Numbered from the stretch's first letter, positions 6,748 through 15,452 are shown. The stretch: DNA of 38,995 nt from Lachnospiraceae bacterium (GCA_017508825.1 JAFWRC010000276.1:1-38995), one strand, 5' to 3'. Translations and numbers: made by a program. The notes: generated by a model from the sequence alone, not told the origin.

Positions 6748-8968
6748 GCCTGTGCCGTTGCAGATAGGCTTCGTATTCCTTAGGATGCTTTTGTTTGATG
6801 TAGTTACGGATCACTTTTTCATGTTTGTTCAAAAGCCGGAGCGCATGCGGATTCAGTTCCTGCAGTTTTTTCTGCCCGAAGGATCTGCGGCGCTCGATAT
6901 GCCGTTCGATGCGCTCTGCCATATCAGCGGTGATCCGCCCATCGGATACCAGTTCCTCCAGATGCAGCTCCAGCAGATCCCAGAATTCGTTTTCATCAAA
7001 TCGGCCGAGCATTCCCCAGGAGGTACGGATCCCGTCCTCATCCAGGATCTGCGCTTCCAGTTCGTTTCCGCTGTTCCCGGCATCGGCCAGCTCTTCGGCC
7101 ACGGTGCGCGCCAGCAGTTCCATTTTTTCTTCCGCTTCGTCACCGAATACCCATTCAAATTCCGACAGGCGTTCCTCGGCTTCGATCCCTGTATTGTCAT
7201 CCGCCAGACGGATGCCCGCGGTCTGAAACAGTGAGGGACTGGATTCGCCGTCTTCGAGTTCGTAGGGCTTCTCCAGACCTGCGTCGCGCAGGGCCAGCGT
7301 GATGGTGCGGCGGATGGCGCCTTCTTCGATGAGCAGGCTGCCGCCCAGAGTACGCAGCTGGTCATTTAAGCTGCCGTCGTGTTCGGTCAGGTAGAAGAGG
7401 ATACCACGCTCCCGCAGACTCTGATAAAACTGTACCAGGCGTTCGGCGGCAGTCACATCGATATTTCCGATCCCGCGGGCATCCACTACGATCTGATGCG
7501 TATCTTCCCGGATGGCGCTTTCGATCTCATCACAGAACAGGTCGATATTGGCAAAGAAGAGATTGCCGCTGAAGCGGTAGATCACGGTGTTTTTGACGGG
7601 ACGGGCAGCGGTGTTGCGCTTTAAGGAGTAAAAATTGCCATGCCCGGGGATGCGCCCGACAAAGGCGGTCGGCGGTGTGACGGAACGGATCGCGATCTCA
7701 CCGAAGGAAAGGATCACGCCGATGATCACACCGTAGAGGGTACCGAAGAACAATACGCCGAAGAAAGCAATGAGAAAGACGAGCCATTCGTTGCGGCTGA
7801 TCTTCCAGAGTTTGCGCGCCATTTTGGTCTCTAAGATACCAAGCAGGGCTGTGATCACGATACCGGTCAGAACCGGTACCGGCAGATACTTTAAAAGCGG
7901 TGTACCGAAGAGGAGCACCAGCAGCATCGTGATGGATGCGGAGACGGACATGATCTGGGAACGCACCCCCTGGGAATCAGCGATCCCGCTGCGGGAGACA
8001 CTGCCGTTGATGGGGCAGGCGCCGGTGAAGGCACTTGCAAAATTCATTACACTGTAGGCAAGCAGTTCGGCGTTGTTATCCAAAGGATCCTGGTATTTTT
8101 TGGCATAGTTACCGGAGGCCAGCAGGGTCTGTGCCATAATGACGGCGGCGATTCCGAGGGATTGCATCAGCAGATCCGGGAGAAATGCAAAAAATCCTGC
8201 AATATCCGAAAGTGCAAAGTGAATTCCCCGGTCTGCAGTAATAACAAAGCCCGGGAGGATGACACCCGGCAATCCGGGAGTGGCGGGTGATAAGGTTTTG
8301 ACGCCGTATTGATCCAAATGCAGGAAAAGCTGCAAAATCGCACCGAGGATCATAAGGATTACGGTCATAGGGATCTTTGGCAGCAGTTTCCTGCAAACCA
8401 TGATGATCAGGATGGTACCAAGACCGAGCGCAAGGGAAAGCGGATGGAGCTGCGGGATCTGATCCAGGGTGTTGGAGAGCAGCGGGATCACTTCACCGGT
8501 ACCGGGGGTTCCGCCGAAGAGTTTCGGCACCTGCATCAGGATGATGGTGAGACCGACGCCGGAGATAAAACCGCCCATGACGGGGACGGAGATATATTTG
8601 ACGATCCGGCCGGCTTTTAACAGGTAGAGAAGGAGGAACCAAAGTGATACAAGCAGGGTGATCACGGGAACCACAAGAAGCGCTTCTTCGGATTCGGCCG
8701 CAATCTCCATCTGCGCCAGCAGGCTGCCCACGATCACGGCGGGCATGGCATCGACGCCCACGACAAACTGTCGGGAGGTGGTCAGGAAACCATACAGGAG
8801 GATCGGCAGCAGGGAACCATAGAGGCCGTAAACCGGCGGAAGTCCTGCGATCTGTGCATAGCCCATAGAGATCGGGATGGAGACCAGCGCGATCACAATA
8901 CCGCCGAAGATATCCTTCGACCAATGGATGTTTTTGCTGTTGGTTTTGATCTGTGTGATCAGACGCAT
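6731..8968 (-). CDS. SulP-family anion transporter with STAS domain and C-terminal extension
   Basis: Predicted inner-membrane carrier for sulfate, bicarbonate or a related anion. The first ~420 residues carry 10-14 TM helices and the SulP signature region (LPPVYGLYGS through TTSRQFVVG, about residues 42-72). A STAS domain follows (about 435-550), with the NIDVTAAERLVQF segment at the position of the STAS nucleotide-contact loop. About 190 further residues, highly charged and predicted helical, extend past STAS; most bacterial SulP proteins end there, and I do not recognise this tail. Total length 745. The ATG at 8968 has GGGAG 7 nt upstream. Substrate is unknown: no carbonic anhydrase or sulfur-assimilation gene is adjacent. 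Confidence 0.9.
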   Translation of the reverse strand: MRLITQIKTNSKNIHWSKDIFGGIVIALVSIPISMGYAQIAGLPPVYGLYGSLLPILLYGFLTTSRQFVVGVDAMPAVIVGSLLAQMEIAAESEEALLVVPVITLLVSLWFLLLYLLKAGRIVKYISVPVMGGFISGVGLTIILMQVPKLFGGTPGTGEVIPLLSNTLDQIPQLHPLSLALGLGTILIIMVCRKLLPKIPMTVILMILGAILQLFLHLDQYGVKTLSPATPGLPGVILPGFVITADRGIHFALSDIAGFFAFLPDLLMQSLGIAAVIMAQTLLASGNYAKKYQDPLDNNAELLAYSVMNFASAFTGACPINGSVSRSGIADSQGVRSQIMSVSASITMLLVLLFGTPLLKYLPVPVLTGIVITALLGILETKMARKLWKISRNEWLVFLIAFFGVLFFGTLYGVIIGVILSFGEIAIRSVTPPTAFVGRIPGHGNFYSLKRNTAARPVKNTVIYRFSGNLFFANIDLFCDEIESAIREDTHQIVVDARGIGNIDVTAAERLVQFYQSLRERGILFYLTEHDGSLNDQLRTLGGSLLIEEGAIRRTITLALRDAGLEKPYELEDGESSPSLFQTAGIRLADDNTGIEAEERLSEFEWVFGDEAEEKMELLARTVAEELADAGNSGNELEAQILDEDGIRTSWGMLGRFDENEFWDLLELHLEELVSDGRITADMAERIERHIERRRSFGQKKLQELNPHALRLLNKHEKVIRNYIKQKHPKEYEAYLQRHRQKQVK

Positions 8969-9054
8969 GTACCATCTCCCTAATGCTTTTATACAGCCAT
9001 GCTACCATGGAGAAGAGCGGATCTGCAAGACCATATCAACGGATGAAAAGTTTG

Positions 9055-9083
9055 TTGAACTAATAGACATATTGCGATAAAAT
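9055..9083 (+). promoter_or_regulatory. Promoter of the toxin-antitoxin operon
   Basis: TTGAAC (9055-9060), a 17-bp spacer and TAAAAT (9078-9083). Transcription would start about 20 nt before the antitoxin ATG. Confidence 0.7.
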
Positions 9084-9090
9084 ATGTCTA
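9064..9090. promoter_or_regulatory. Palindromic operator of the toxin-antitoxin operon
   Basis: Perfect 10-bp inverted repeat, TAGACATATT (9064-9073) and AATATGTCTA (9081-9090), with a 7-bp spacer. It covers the promoter spacer and -10 box, the expected place for repression by a Phd/YefM-type antitoxin. Confidence 0.75.
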
Positions 9091-9109
9091 TAAACAGGAG
9101 GTGATCTCA

Positions 9110-9394
9110 ATGTATGCAATACAGGAAACCATTCGCCCGTCGGCGGATCTGAGAAATCATTATAATGAGGTATCCAGACAGTGCCGTGAAAACAACGAGG
9201 CTGTTATCATTACCGTAAATGGAAGGGGAGATACCGTTTCTCTTGGTTACGAAGAGTATAAACGGATGAAAGCCCGAATAGAGTTGTTAGAGATTTTGGC
9301 TGAGGCTGATGAGGATGTAAATTATGGAAGGGTAGCTCCGATGAAGGATACCTTCGAGGATCTGCGAAGGATGCTTAAGGAGGATCAGGCTTGA
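9110..9394 (+). CDS. Antitoxin, Phd/YefM family
   Basis: A 94-residue protein with the Phd/YefM fold at its N-terminus (PSADLRNHYNEVSRQC, then VIITVNGRGDTVSLGYEEY), which dimerises, binds the operator and neutralises the toxin through its C-terminal helix. It normally represses its own operon, more strongly with toxin bound; the palindrome at 9064-9090 fits this. ATG 9110 is preferred over an in-frame GTG at 9101, because that GTG is part of the AGGAGGTGAT ribosome site. It overlaps the toxin gene by four bases. Confidence 0.9.
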   Translation: MYAIQETIRPSADLRNHYNEVSRQCRENNEAVIITVNGRGDTVSLGYEEYKRMKARIELLEILAEADEDVNYGRVAPMKDTFEDLRRMLKEDQA

Positions 9395-9708
9395 AGTATA
9401 AAGTTGAAAGAACGGATACGGCCGATTCTCTGATACGTAAAATAGTTCTTTTTATAGCGGAGAATTTTGGCAACGAAGTTGCGCTTGATAAATTGAATTA
9501 TCTGGAAGAGTCTATCATGAGTCTGGAGGATGATCCGTATATCGGAGCTGTTCCAAGGTATAATGTATTAAAACGACAAGGATATTTAGTGCTTATTTTG
9601 GAAAAAGATCTTGTCTTTTATAAAGTTGATGAGAAAAGGAAACTTGTTACGGTTTATGCCGTAGTTGATCAAAGACAAGATTACTTAAGTATTATTCGAG
9701 GTTTGTGA
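9391..9708 (+). CDS. Toxin, RelE/ParE superfamily
   Basis: A 105-residue protein with the RelE/ParE fold: an N-terminal helical pair (through LDKLNYLEESI), then the beta sheet with RYNVLKRQGYLVLILEKDLVFYKVDE and a closing VVDQRQDYLSII strand-helix typical of this superfamily. RelE members cleave mRNA in the ribosome and ParE members poison gyrase; the sequence does not decide between them. The start codon is TTG, overlapping the antitoxin stop as TTGA, with AAGGAGG at 9377-9383. That favours translational coupling and less toxin than antitoxin. No terminator is obvious directly after the gene. Confidence 0.85.
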   Translation: MKYKVERTDTADSLIRKIVLFIAENFGNEVALDKLNYLEESIMSLEDDPYIGAVPRYNVLKRQGYLVLILEKDLVFYKVDEKRKLVTVYAVVDQRQDYLSIIRGL

Positions 9709-9731
9709 TCATTGGTTTGACAGTTTTTTAC

Positions 9732-9760
9732 TAGACATTTTAGTGCAAAATGGCTACAAT
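9732..9760 (+). promoter_or_regulatory. Promoter of the ABC exporter operon
   Basis: TAGACA (9732-9737), 17-bp spacer, TACAAT (9755-9760). Transcription from here gives a leader of about 195 nt before the exporter ATG, containing three strong hairpins. The -35 region resembles the TAGACAT half-site of the neighbouring toxin-antitoxin operator. Confidence 0.55.
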
Positions 9761-9793
9761 AAACTGTATATTTTTAGTTAATGTTCAGTCTCA

Positions 9794-9930
9794 AGCCACG
9801 CACTTGCTGCGTGGCTATGAGCCGAGATAGTTAAGTAGCTGGAATGCCGCCATTTGCGTAGCAAATTCTGCATGGCGGCATTCCGTTACAATTCAGTGGC
9901 AAGTCAGCCGCTGAATTGTAACATATTTTT
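9794..9930 (+). promoter_or_regulatory. Three-hairpin leader upstream of the ABC exporter
   Basis: Hairpin 1: 9794-9802 with 9808-9816, 9 bp. Hairpin 2: 9841-9853 with 9872-9884, 13 bp, plus an inner TTGC/GCAA stem. Hairpin 3: 9885-9900 with 9907-9922, 16 bp with one G-U pair, followed by ATATTTTTA. Hairpin 3 plus the T run could terminate transcription before the exporter. A 17-codon frame (9781-9834) covers hairpin 1 but lacks a Shine-Dalgarno. Alternatively these are palindromic repeats rather than a regulator. Confidence 0.5.
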
Positions 9931-9963
9931 ATACGGTTAGTAAAAGAAACGGAGGTGCGCACA

Positions 9964-11703
9964 ATGCTGAAAAAGCTGCTGGCGCAGGTAAAGGAATATA
10001 AGACGGCGTCGATCCTGACGCCGATCTGTATGATCTTTGAGGTCATCTTTGAGGTGGCGATCCCGGTGTTGATGGGATCGATCGTGGATGACGGTATCGT
10101 AAAAGGCGATATGGACCATATCGTTAAGATGGGACTTCTGATGCTGGTGCTGGCCCTGTGCGGCCTGGCTTCCGGTATTCTGGGCGGCGTGTTTGCGGCA
10201 AAAGCATCCACCGGATTTGCCAAGAATCTGCGCAAGGCTATGTTCGATCATATCCAGACCTTTTCCTTTGCAAATATCGATAAATTTTCCACGGCGGGGC
10301 TGGTTACCCGTCTGACCACGGATGTGACCAATCTGCAGAATGCCTATCAGATGATCCTGCGGATGTGCTTTCGTGCACCGTTTTCCATGATTTTTGCCAT
10401 GATTGCGGCATTTCTGATCTCCCCGACCGTGGCAAGTGTTTATCTGGTCGCGGTGATCTTTCTGGCGCTGTGCCTGATCCTGATCGCCCGTTTTGCCATG
10501 CGTTACTTCTCGGAGGTATTTAAGCGTTATGATGAACTGAATGCTTCCGTGCAGGAAAATGTGAGTGCGATCCGCGTGGTCAAGGCATATGTGCGTGAAG
10601 AGCATGAGCAGGGCAAGTTTAAAACAGCGGTGGAAAACATCTATCGCATGTTTATCAAGGCGGAAAACATGGTCATCATCAATGCGCCGCTGATGCAGTT
10701 TACGGTGTATGCCTGCATTCTGCTGATCAGCTGGCTCGGCGCGCATCTGATCCATTCCGGCAGTCTGGAGACCGGGCAGCTGATGAGTCTGCTGGCGTAT
10801 TGCATGAATATCCTGATGAGCCTGATGATGCTGTCTATGATCTTTGTTATGGTGTCGCTGTCCAGCGCCAGCGCGGAGCGTGTCGTGGCGGTTCTGGACG
10901 AAGAATCCGATATCACCAATCCGGACAATGCGGTGAAGACCGTAAAGGACGGATCGATCGATTTTGAAAAGGTGGACTTTTCCTATCAGAAAGGGAATGG
11001 TGTGCCGGTGCTCAAGGATATCTCCCTGCATATCAACAGCGGTGAGACCATTGGTATCATCGGTGGTACGGGCAGTGCCAAGACCAGTCTGGTGAATCTG
11101 ATCAGCCGTCTGTATGATGTGACGGACGGCAGTGTGAAAGTAGGCGGCAGGGATGTGCGGGAATACGATCTGGAAACCCTGCGTGATGAAGTGGCCGTCG
11201 TGCTGCAGAAGAACGTGATCTTTTCCGGAACGGTGATCGATAACCTGCGCTGGGGTAAGCCGGATGCCACGGAAGAAGAGTGTATCCGGGCCTGCCGGAT
11301 GGCGTGTGCGGATGAATTTATCGAGAAGATGCCGGAAAAATACAATACGCGTATCGAGCAGGGAGGAACCAATGTATCCGGCGGACAGAAGCAGAGGCTT
11401 TGTATCGCACGGGCGCTGATGAAAAAGCCCAAGATTCTGATCCTGGACGATTCCACATCGGCGGTGGATACGGCAACGGATGCAAAGATCCGCAAGGCGT
11501 TCCGCGAGGAGATACCGGGCACGACCAAACTGATCATCGCGCAGCGTGTGACTTCCGTGCAGGATGCCGACCGCATCATTGTTATGGAAGAAGGGCGTGT
11601 GGATGGTTTCGGCACCCACGAGGAATTGCTTGCAAATAACGCGATCTATCGGGAAGTATACGAATCCCAGACGAGCGGCGGAGATTTTGATCAGCCGAAG
11701 TAA
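9964..11703 (+). CDS. ABC exporter half-transporter with degenerate ATP site
   Basis: A 579-residue protein: six TM helices (about residues 15-300), then an ABC ATPase domain. The Walker A (GGTGSAKT, 367-374) has Ala for the third Gly. The signature is canonical (VSGGQ). The Walker B ends D495-D496, with Asp where the catalytic Glu should be, and the H-loop histidine is Gln (Q527). This is the non-hydrolytic half known from heterodimeric exporters such as BmrC/BmrD and TM287/288, and the partner follows directly. Likely substrates are drugs or lipids, not decidable here. ATG 9964 is chosen because an in-frame GTG at 9955 belongs to the GGAGGTG ribosome site. Confidence 0.9.
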   Translation: MLKKLLAQVKEYKTASILTPICMIFEVIFEVAIPVLMGSIVDDGIVKGDMDHIVKMGLLMLVLALCGLASGILGGVFAAKASTGFAKNLRKAMFDHIQTFSFANIDKFSTAGLVTRLTTDVTNLQNAYQMILRMCFRAPFSMIFAMIAAFLISPTVASVYLVAVIFLALCLILIARFAMRYFSEVFKRYDELNASVQENVSAIRVVKAYVREEHEQGKFKTAVENIYRMFIKAENMVIINAPLMQFTVYACILLISWLGAHLIHSGSLETGQLMSLLAYCMNILMSLMMLSMIFVMVSLSSASAERVVAVLDEESDITNPDNAVKTVKDGSIDFEKVDFSYQKGNGVPVLKDISLHINSGETIGIIGGTGSAKTSLVNLISRLYDVTDGSVKVGGRDVREYDLETLRDEVAVVLQKNVIFSGTVIDNLRWGKPDATEEECIRACRMACADEFIEKMPEKYNTRIEQGGTNVSGGQKQRLCIARALMKKPKILILDDSTSAVDTATDAKIRKAFREEIPGTTKLIIAQRVTSVQDADRIIVMEEGRVDGFGTHEELLANNAIYREVYESQTSGGDFDQPK

Positions 11704-11815
11704 GGATCCGTTTCGCTAATTCGGTATCCGTTCTTAAGGAAGAGAAAACGGCTTCTTACCGGCAGTATCGGTGGAGGGAGCAGGTCCGGCAGCGGACAGA
11801 TAAGGGAGCAGCATT

Positions 11816-13783
11816 ATGGCAGAAGAAAAAGCAAAAGAGATCAAGATGGGGCCGGGGCGCGGACGCGCTATGGGACCCAAGCCGAAACTGGATCATCCGG
11901 AAAAAATTTTTGCACGGGTGTTTTCCTACGCGGTCAAGGATTACGGTCTGCATCTGGCGGTCGTGGTCATCTGTATCTTCGTTTCGGTTTTTATGAATGT
12001 AAAGGGAACGATGTTCTTAAAGACATTGATCAATGATTATATTGAGCCACTGATCGGACAGCCACAGCCGGATTACACGCCGCTATTGCAAGCGATCCTG
12101 GAGATGGCGGGATACTATGCGATCGGTATTCTGGCGACCTTTGTGCAGAGCAAGCTGATGATCTATGTGACGCAGGGAACTTTGAAAAACCTGCGTATCG
12201 AGCTGTTTTCCAAGATGGAAAAACTGCCGATCCGCTATTTTGATACCCACGCGCACGGCGATATCATGTCTGTGTATACCAACGATATCGATACGCTGCG
12301 CCAGATGATCAGCCAGAGCTTACCGCAGCTATTGAACTCGGCGATCACGATCGTAAGTGTTCTTGTGAGTATGATCATCTTAAGCCCGGCCCTGACGGGT
12401 GTGACCATGGGGATGGTCGTGGTGATGCTCTATACCACCGGAAAAGTGGCGGGCGGCAGCAGCCGGTACTTCATCGAGCAGCAGCGGCAGTTGGGACAGC
12501 TGAATGGTTTTATTGAAGAGATGATGGAAGGCCAGAAAGTCGTCAAGGTCTTTAATCACGAAGATGAAAATATGGAGAGTTTTGATGAACTGAATGAAAA
12601 GCTCTATGGCAGCGCAAACCGCGCGAATGCCTATGTCAACCTGCTGGGACCTCTGAATATGCAGATCGGTAATGTCAGCTATGTATTGTGTGCGGTGGTC
12701 GGCGGTATCCTGGCGCTTAAATACCACGCGCTGACCGTAGGCGATCTGGCAAGTTTCCTGACCTTTAACAAGAGCTTTAATATGCCGATCAACCAGGTGA
12801 GCCAGCAGTTCAATGCGATCGTGATGGGCTTAGCCGGCGCAGACCGTATCTTTAAGATGCTGGACGAGGAACCGGAAGTGGATGAGGGATATGTCACGCT
12901 GGTGAATGCCAAGCGTGTGGACAGCGGCAGGACCGACGAGGAGGCCGTGGTTCCGGTGCAGGAGCAGGAACTGACCGAGAGCGAAGAGCGTACCGGTCTG
13001 TGGGCGTGGAAACATTACCACAAGGCAGACGGCACCACGACCTACAAAGCGCTGGAAGGTGATGTGGTCTTTGACGGCGTGGATTTTGGCTATACGGATG
13101 AAAAGATCGTACTGCATGATGTGAAGCTGTTTGCAAAACCGGGGCAGAAGATCGCCTTTGTCGGCTCCACCGGTGCGGGCAAGACGACCATCACCAATCT
13201 GCTGAATCGTTTCTACGACATTCAGGACGGCAAGATCCGGTACGACGGCATCAATATCAACAAGATCAAAAAAGACGACCTGCGGCATTCTCTGGGGATC
13301 GTATTGCAGGAGACCAATCTGTTCACCGGAACGGTGCGCGAGAACATCCGCTACGGACGACTGGATGCCACGGATGAGGAAGTGGAGGCAGCTGCAAAGC
13401 TGGCCAATGCGCACGGTTTCATTACACGTCTGCCGGATGGCTATGATACACAGCTGACCGGAAACGGCGGCTCCTTAAGCCAGGGACAGAGACAGCTGCT
13501 GGCCATTGCCCGGGCGGCGATTGCGGATCCGCCGGTGCTGATCCTGGATGAGGCGACCAGTTCCATCGATACCCGTACCGAAAAACTGGTACAGGAAGGT
13601 ATGGACCGTCTGATGAGCGGACGCACCACGTTTGTGATCGCGCACCGGCTTTCCACTGTACGCAACTCCGACTGCATCATGGTACTGGAGCAGGGACGCA
13701 TCATTGAGCGCGGAACCCACGAGGAACTGCTGGCAGAAAAAGGAAAATACTACAGCCTGTATACAGGGCTGCAGGGAGCATAA
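11816..13783 (+). CDS. ABC exporter half-transporter, catalytic partner
   Basis: A 655-residue partner of the preceding gene. An N-terminal extension of about 40 basic residues precedes six TM helices. The ATPase domain has Walker A GSTGAGKT (450-457), Walker B ending D578-E579 (catalytic Glu present) and H-loop H610. Its signature is LSQGQ instead of LSGGQ, so the degenerate composite site pairs this signature with the partner's altered Walker B, while the consensus site uses the partner's VSGGQ. About 50 extra charged residues (about 360-412) lie between the TM and ATPase domains. GGGAG sits before ATG 11816; the 112-nt gap from the first half shows no clear terminator. Confidence 0.9.
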   Translation: MAEEKAKEIKMGPGRGRAMGPKPKLDHPEKIFARVFSYAVKDYGLHLAVVVICIFVSVFMNVKGTMFLKTLINDYIEPLIGQPQPDYTPLLQAILEMAGYYAIGILATFVQSKLMIYVTQGTLKNLRIELFSKMEKLPIRYFDTHAHGDIMSVYTNDIDTLRQMISQSLPQLLNSAITIVSVLVSMIILSPALTGVTMGMVVVMLYTTGKVAGGSSRYFIEQQRQLGQLNGFIEEMMEGQKVVKVFNHEDENMESFDELNEKLYGSANRANAYVNLLGPLNMQIGNVSYVLCAVVGGILALKYHALTVGDLASFLTFNKSFNMPINQVSQQFNAIVMGLAGADRIFKMLDEEPEVDEGYVTLVNAKRVDSGRTDEEAVVPVQEQELTESEERTGLWAWKHYHKADGTTTYKALEGDVVFDGVDFGYTDEKIVLHDVKLFAKPGQKIAFVGSTGAGKTTITNLLNRFYDIQDGKIRYDGININKIKKDDLRHSLGIVLQETNLFTGTVRENIRYGRLDATDEEVEAAAKLANAHGFITRLPDGYDTQLTGNGGSLSQGQRQLLAIARAAIADPPVLILDEATSSIDTRTEKLVQEGMDRLMSGRTTFVIAHRLSTVRNSDCIMVLEQGRIIERGTHEELLAEKGKYYSLYTGLQGA

Positions 13784-13799
13784 AAGAAGGAGAGACAGT

Positions 13800-14744
13800 A
13801 TGAAAAAAGTATTTATCGACGGAAGCGAAGGCACCACGGGACTGCGGATCTTTGAGCGTTTTCAGGTGCGGGATGATATCGAACTGTTAAAGATCGACAG
13901 CGACAAGCGCAAGGATCCGGACGAGATCAAAAAGTTTATCAATGCTTCGGATATCACCTTCCTTTGCCTGCCGGATGCGGCAGCAAGAGAAGCGGTGGCA
14001 TTGTGCGACAATCCGGATACGGTGATCCTGGATACTTCCACGGCACACCGGACCGAAGCCGGCTGGGCATACGGTTTTCCGGAGCTGTCGGCAGAGCATC
14101 GTCAGGCGATCGCAAAAGGCAAGCGCATTGCGGTACCGGGCTGCTACGCGAGCGGGTTCATCGGACTGGCATATCCGCTGGTTAAGGGCGGTATCCTGCC
14201 GAAGGATTATCCGGTTTCGATCTTTGCGGTATCCGGCTACAGCGGGGGCGGCAAGAAGCTGATCGCGGCATATGAGGAAGAAGGCCGGGAAGCAAAGTTT
14301 GACGCGGCAAGAATGTATGCTTGGACACAGAGCCACAAGCATCTGAAGGAAATGAAGGCGATCACCGGCATTGACCGGGAGCCGCTGTTCTCTCCGATGA
14401 CAACGAACTATCACAGCGGAATGATCGTGCAGGTGCCGCTGTTTACGGATCTTCTTTACAGGAAGATGGCGCCGGAAGAGATCCGGGACTATCTGGCAGA
14501 GTATTACAAGGGCGAGAAGTTTATCAAAGTGATGCCCTTTGGCGCGGATGTGGAAGCCGGCGGAGCGTTGTTCTCTGATGCCTGCGCAGGCTGGGACGGC
14601 ATGGAGATCTTTGTGACCGGCAATGCGGACCGCGTGATCGTAGCCAGCCGCTTCGACAACCTGGGCAAGGGCGCATCCGGCGCAGCCATCCAGTGCATGA
14701 ACATCGTGCTGGGTTGCGACGAAGCAAAGGGCTTGAGCCTGTAA
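13800..14744 (+). CDS. argC: N-acetyl-gamma-glutamyl-phosphate reductase, type 2
   Basis: Catalyses the NADPH-dependent reduction of N-acetylglutamyl phosphate to the semialdehyde in arginine synthesis. At 314 residues it fits the shorter type-2 ArgC family. Visible features are the N-terminal nucleotide-binding start (KKVFIDGSEGTTGLRI), the catalytic Cys115 in PGCYASG, and SGYSGGGKK (about residue 143 on). The gene starts 16 nt after the ABC exporter stop, with GGAG upstream, so it is probably co-transcribed with the exporter. No other arginine gene lies in the window. A longer in-frame reading from 13704 would overlap the exporter gene and is rejected. Confidence 0.92.
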   Translation: MKKVFIDGSEGTTGLRIFERFQVRDDIELLKIDSDKRKDPDEIKKFINASDITFLCLPDAAAREAVALCDNPDTVILDTSTAHRTEAGWAYGFPELSAEHRQAIAKGKRIAVPGCYASGFIGLAYPLVKGGILPKDYPVSIFAVSGYSGGGKKLIAAYEEEGREAKFDAARMYAWTQSHKHLKEMKAITGIDREPLFSPMTTNYHSGMIVQVPLFTDLLYRKMAPEEIRDYLAEYYKGEKFIKVMPFGADVEAGGALFSDACAGWDGMEIFVTGNADRVIVASRFDNLGKGASGAAIQCMNIVLGCDEAKGLSL

Positions 14745-14789
14745 ACCGAAGTACGTTTGTTCCGGATTGTGGCATAAAAGGAGAAATGA

Positions 14790-15398
14790 ATGGAAAAGAA
14801 GAAAACAAGCGGTTTGTTTGTTTTGGTGGTTTTTGAGCTGATTCTCCTGGTTTTAATCCTGATCTCAAGCCTGTATCAGCAAGGGTTAAATAAGGAATTG
14901 CACGCGATGATAGAAGAAGGGAAACCGTCGTCAACGACGGAGACAGTGTTACCTCCCCTGCCCCATTTCTATGATAACTGCGGCTTATTCCGGCTGGGGA
15001 TTGAGGCGGTATATCGCATCCCGTTGGAAGAAGCAGATAACTATTCCTATGGATATTTAAACGGGATGGTCGTGGAACCGTTTCAGCAGGATTGTAATTT
15101 AAAAAATCTGCAGGTCAACGTGGGCGGATACGAGCATGATTTCTATTATGCCTATGATTATAGTGATGTAATACAGAATGAGGATTACCGTGAGGATGAC
15201 GGTTATCTGTACTGCCATGTCTATGGACAGAAAGTTATGGGAAAGGATGGCGGCGCAGCGAACTGGATCTGGGATATTTCCGGCCTGCTGGTCTTTTTGG
15301 GACCGCCGTTTTTGGCAATCATGCTTTTGGCAACGATCCTGATATATTTTATAAATAAGACAAAGGCGATCGCCGGGAGGCGTAAGCAGCCGGCATAG
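14790..15398 (+). CDS. Membrane protein, paralogue of the next gene
   Basis: A 202-residue protein with TM helices at about 8-28 and 165-190, and a middle domain of about 130 residues predicted outside the membrane. The middle domain shares a distinctive pattern with the next gene: LGIE-VYRIP, then SYG, VVEPF, a conserved Cys, GYEHD, YDY-DV, and YR-DDGYLY-HV-G. I do not recognise the family. AAAAGGAG precedes ATG 14790. It follows argC by 45 nt without a terminator, so it may end the exporter/argC operon. Roles in envelope signalling or lipid handling would be guesses. Confidence 0.75.
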   Translation: MEKKKTSGLFVLVVFELILLVLILISSLYQQGLNKELHAMIEEGKPSSTTETVLPPLPHFYDNCGLFRLGIEAVYRIPLEEADNYSYGYLNGMVVEPFQQDCNLKNLQVNVGGYEHDFYYAYDYSDVIQNEDYREDDGYLYCHVYGQKVMGKDGGAANWIWDISGLLVFLGPPFLAIMLLATILIYFINKTKAIAGRRKQPA

Positions 15399-15412
15399 AG
15401 AATAAGGATATG

Positions 15413-15442
15413 AAAAATAACCGCGAGAGCGGTTATTTTTTG
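15413..15442 (+). terminator. Rho-independent terminator
   Basis: 12-bp perfect stem (15413-15424 with 15429-15440), GAGA loop, T tract. The same stem sequence (AAAAATAACCGC) is used at 19114 and 23409. Confidence 0.85.
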
Positions 15443-15452
15443 CTTTATCAGG

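Noticed and set aside
9781-9834. 17-codon frame in the exporter leader as a definite leader peptide
   Set aside because: No Shine-Dalgarno precedes it, so it is mentioned only as a possibility within the leader finding.
9841-9922. CRISPR-like repeats
   Set aside because: The hairpins differ in sequence and do not form regularly spaced direct repeats with spacers.
9937-11619. Long open frame of about 560 codons on the minus strand
   Set aside because: It lies antisense to the well-supported ABC transporter gene, is rich in His/Arg/Gln, and matches no family; it is a by-product of codon bias.
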